A stretch of DNA of 64,000 nt from Balanoglossus misakiensis (lineage: Eukaryota > Hemichordata), in NCBI GenBank assembly GCA_040954595.2, contig CM082584.2, forward strand, positions 10,850,001 through 10,914,000. The letters are read 5' to 3'. Each line of letters opens with the position of its first letter. Positions within the stretch are counted from its first letter, which is position 1. The position numbers were made by a program, and so were the translations under genes. Shown one piece after another: positions 62,901 through 64,000 of the stretch. The notes below the pieces were generated by a model that made no database searches, was not told where the DNA came from, and was given only the letters and a program-made list of their open reading frames with translations.

Positions 62901-64000
62901 CTGTTTTTCGGATTATTCGTGGCCTCATTTTCCTCTGAGGTTCAAGGTTAATCCGACCTATATCCTGCAAGTTTCAAGGTTAATCTGACCTCTATCCTGC
63001 GAGTTTCAAGGTTAGTCCGATCTCTACTTACAGAGAACCAAACACAAACGTCTATGAATATGGGAAGATTGCATAAATTTCGGGTTCTTGATCACAAAAT
63101 GTGCCATGTAAAACTTTATTTCCCACAGTTCTGTACAGATGTTTGTTTTTCAAATGACGCGTAAAGTCACAAGAAGGACAGCGCGATGTCCCTCGGTCTC
63201 CTTTCGAACGCAGCTCAATCATTGGTTGTTTTGTGTTCTTGTCCCTGTCTGTTCCTTGCCTCGTTCTGGAAAGGTGCCCACCCATCACCTTTTGGTAACC
63301 TGCTGCTAATGACGGAACGACAAGAGATCGACCAATCACCGTGTTCGATGTATGTGTTTATGACATGAATTTACGTCCTTCCTTTACATCTAATTGGACA
63401 ACAAACAACAGTCACTCGTAAACAATGTGGGTTCACTTAAAGTCTTTACTTGTATAAATGTTTAAGCTACCTGTTAACATATTGACTCACACACCGGGGC
63501 TATAACCCGAAAATCCAATATACATTGCTGAATTAAAAAACATATCAGAGGAGACCGTTTGATTCAAGGACCGTTGACCAGGTAGAGAGAGAAACGGTGC
63601 AAAGCACAAGTACTTTTTAGTAGAACTGTCTCGAAAACGCCATGAACAAACAATGTTTCAGCTATTTATGGAAACTAAGTGACCTTGAGTGCTTTGAAAA
63701 GTGACATAATGCATAAGAAAATGGACAGCAATCGATTGCTCGCTTTGTGTGGACCTTGTTGCACCTGAAAAAGCAGTCAAACTCGCCTGCTCCTTATTAT
63801 TTATTCACGAAAGTTTATGTGCTTGTGTGATTGAATGTTAACCAACCGTTTCTAAGGATCATGCAGGACCACGCCCTACCTGGGCAAAATGATAATAGCG
63901 CTCATGGTGTACATACCTGATCAAATCCATGAAAGCGTCGTCAGCTTGCACCTTTTTTGACGACCCAGCCCTCTCGACTTCGTCAGGGTTTCCTTGGCCA
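59970..64000 (-). CDS. Excitatory amino-acid transporter, SLC1A family, copy B (5' part beyond the window)
   Basis: Tandem paralogue of copy A. Exons in transcription order: 63917 to beyond 64000, 62420-62462, 61790-62091, 61260-61493, 60642-60836, 60268-60402, 59970-60168. Junction phases match copy A at every intron, and three exons have the same length (43, 195, 135 bp). Seen: [15 protein letters not shown], loop with sequons NMT and [21 protein letters not shown]1 GTASSSATLP, NMDGT, HP2 [11 protein letters not shown] and TM8 [12 protein letters not shown] with the substrate Arg kept. The C-terminal tail is acidic and Tyr-rich and ends DTPL, again a class I PDZ-type end. The HP2 tip has Glu where copy A and human EAATs have Gln. 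TM1-TM3 and the start codon lie outside the window. Function is presumably sodium-coupled glutamate/aspartate uptake. Confidence 0.95.
61528..61713. repeat. GT then TATG microsatellite in a copy B intron
   Basis: A GT repeat (about 61528-61570, interrupted by C) passes into a TATG repeat of roughly 35 units, with one interruption near 61617. It lies in the intron between the exons 61790-62091 and 61260-61493. Confidence 0.97.
62095..62206. repeat. TGAA microsatellite abutting a splice acceptor
   Basis: About 27 TGAA units on the plus strand with one GTGAA interruption near 62180. On the coding (minus) strand it reads as ATTC repeats running straight into the acceptor tttacag of the exon starting at 62091. 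Confidence 0.97.
62939..63027. repeat. Tandem 32-bp repeat, 2.8 copies
   Basis: Units at 62939-62970, 62971-63002 and 63003-63027 (partial) share TTCAAGGTTAATC and TATCCTGC. Lies in the intron of SLC1A copy B before the 43-bp exon. Confidence 0.85.

Overview
This window is from an animal nuclear genome. It is AT-rich, its genes are split by canonical GT-AG introns (one GC-AG), and it carries many microsatellites and short transposon remnants. I see no bacterial-style operons, rRNA, tRNA or CRISPR. The gene set (ZYG11, NIPBL, SCP2, SLC1A) is bilaterian. In human, ZYG11A/B, SCP2 and SLC1A7 lie together at 1p32.3, while NIPBL and SLC1A3 lie together at 5p13.2. Here all four families sit within 64 kb, as expected for a genome that did not pass through the vertebrate whole-genome duplications. 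An invertebrate deuterostome (cephalochordate, hemichordate or echinoderm) fits best; I cannot name the species.

Layout, left to right. (1) Positions 507-9745, plus: a ZYG11-family CUL2 substrate receptor in 11 coding exons, with a possible extra first exon and a terminal-inverted-repeat element in one intron. (2) 12237-13949, minus: a complete four-exon CRAL-TRIO lipid-transfer protein, convergent with ZYG11. (3) 15869-30507, minus: a complete NIPBL/SCC2 cohesin loader that I could model as 45 coding exons in continuous frame (2269 codons), with an HMGA-like AT-hook created at an exon junction. (4) 33163-38238, plus: SCP2/SCPx (thiolase plus SCP2 domain) in 14 exons, divergent from NIPBL across a shared promoter region. 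(5) 38.2-45.9 kb: mostly non-coding and repetitive, with an unresolved set of exon-like open segments at 42.36-43.93 kb. (6) 45946-57221, minus: a complete excitatory amino-acid transporter (SLC1A) in seven exons with a 6.7-kb first intron. (7) 59970 to beyond the window end, minus: a second SLC1A transporter, a head-to-tail tandem duplicate with the same intron phases; its 5' part lies outside the window.

The genes do not form one pathway: they cover ubiquitin-ligase targeting, lipid transfer, cohesin loading, peroxisomal beta-oxidation with sterol transfer, and glutamate uptake. Their grouping is best explained by conserved ancestral linkage. The most interesting points are the two-into-one paralogon linkage, the AT-hook in NIPBL, a possible mitochondrial/peroxisomal dual start in SCP2, two terminal-inverted-repeat elements (one with a 9-bp target duplication), a dispersed TTAA-ended repeat family, and the unidentified 42-44 kb locus.
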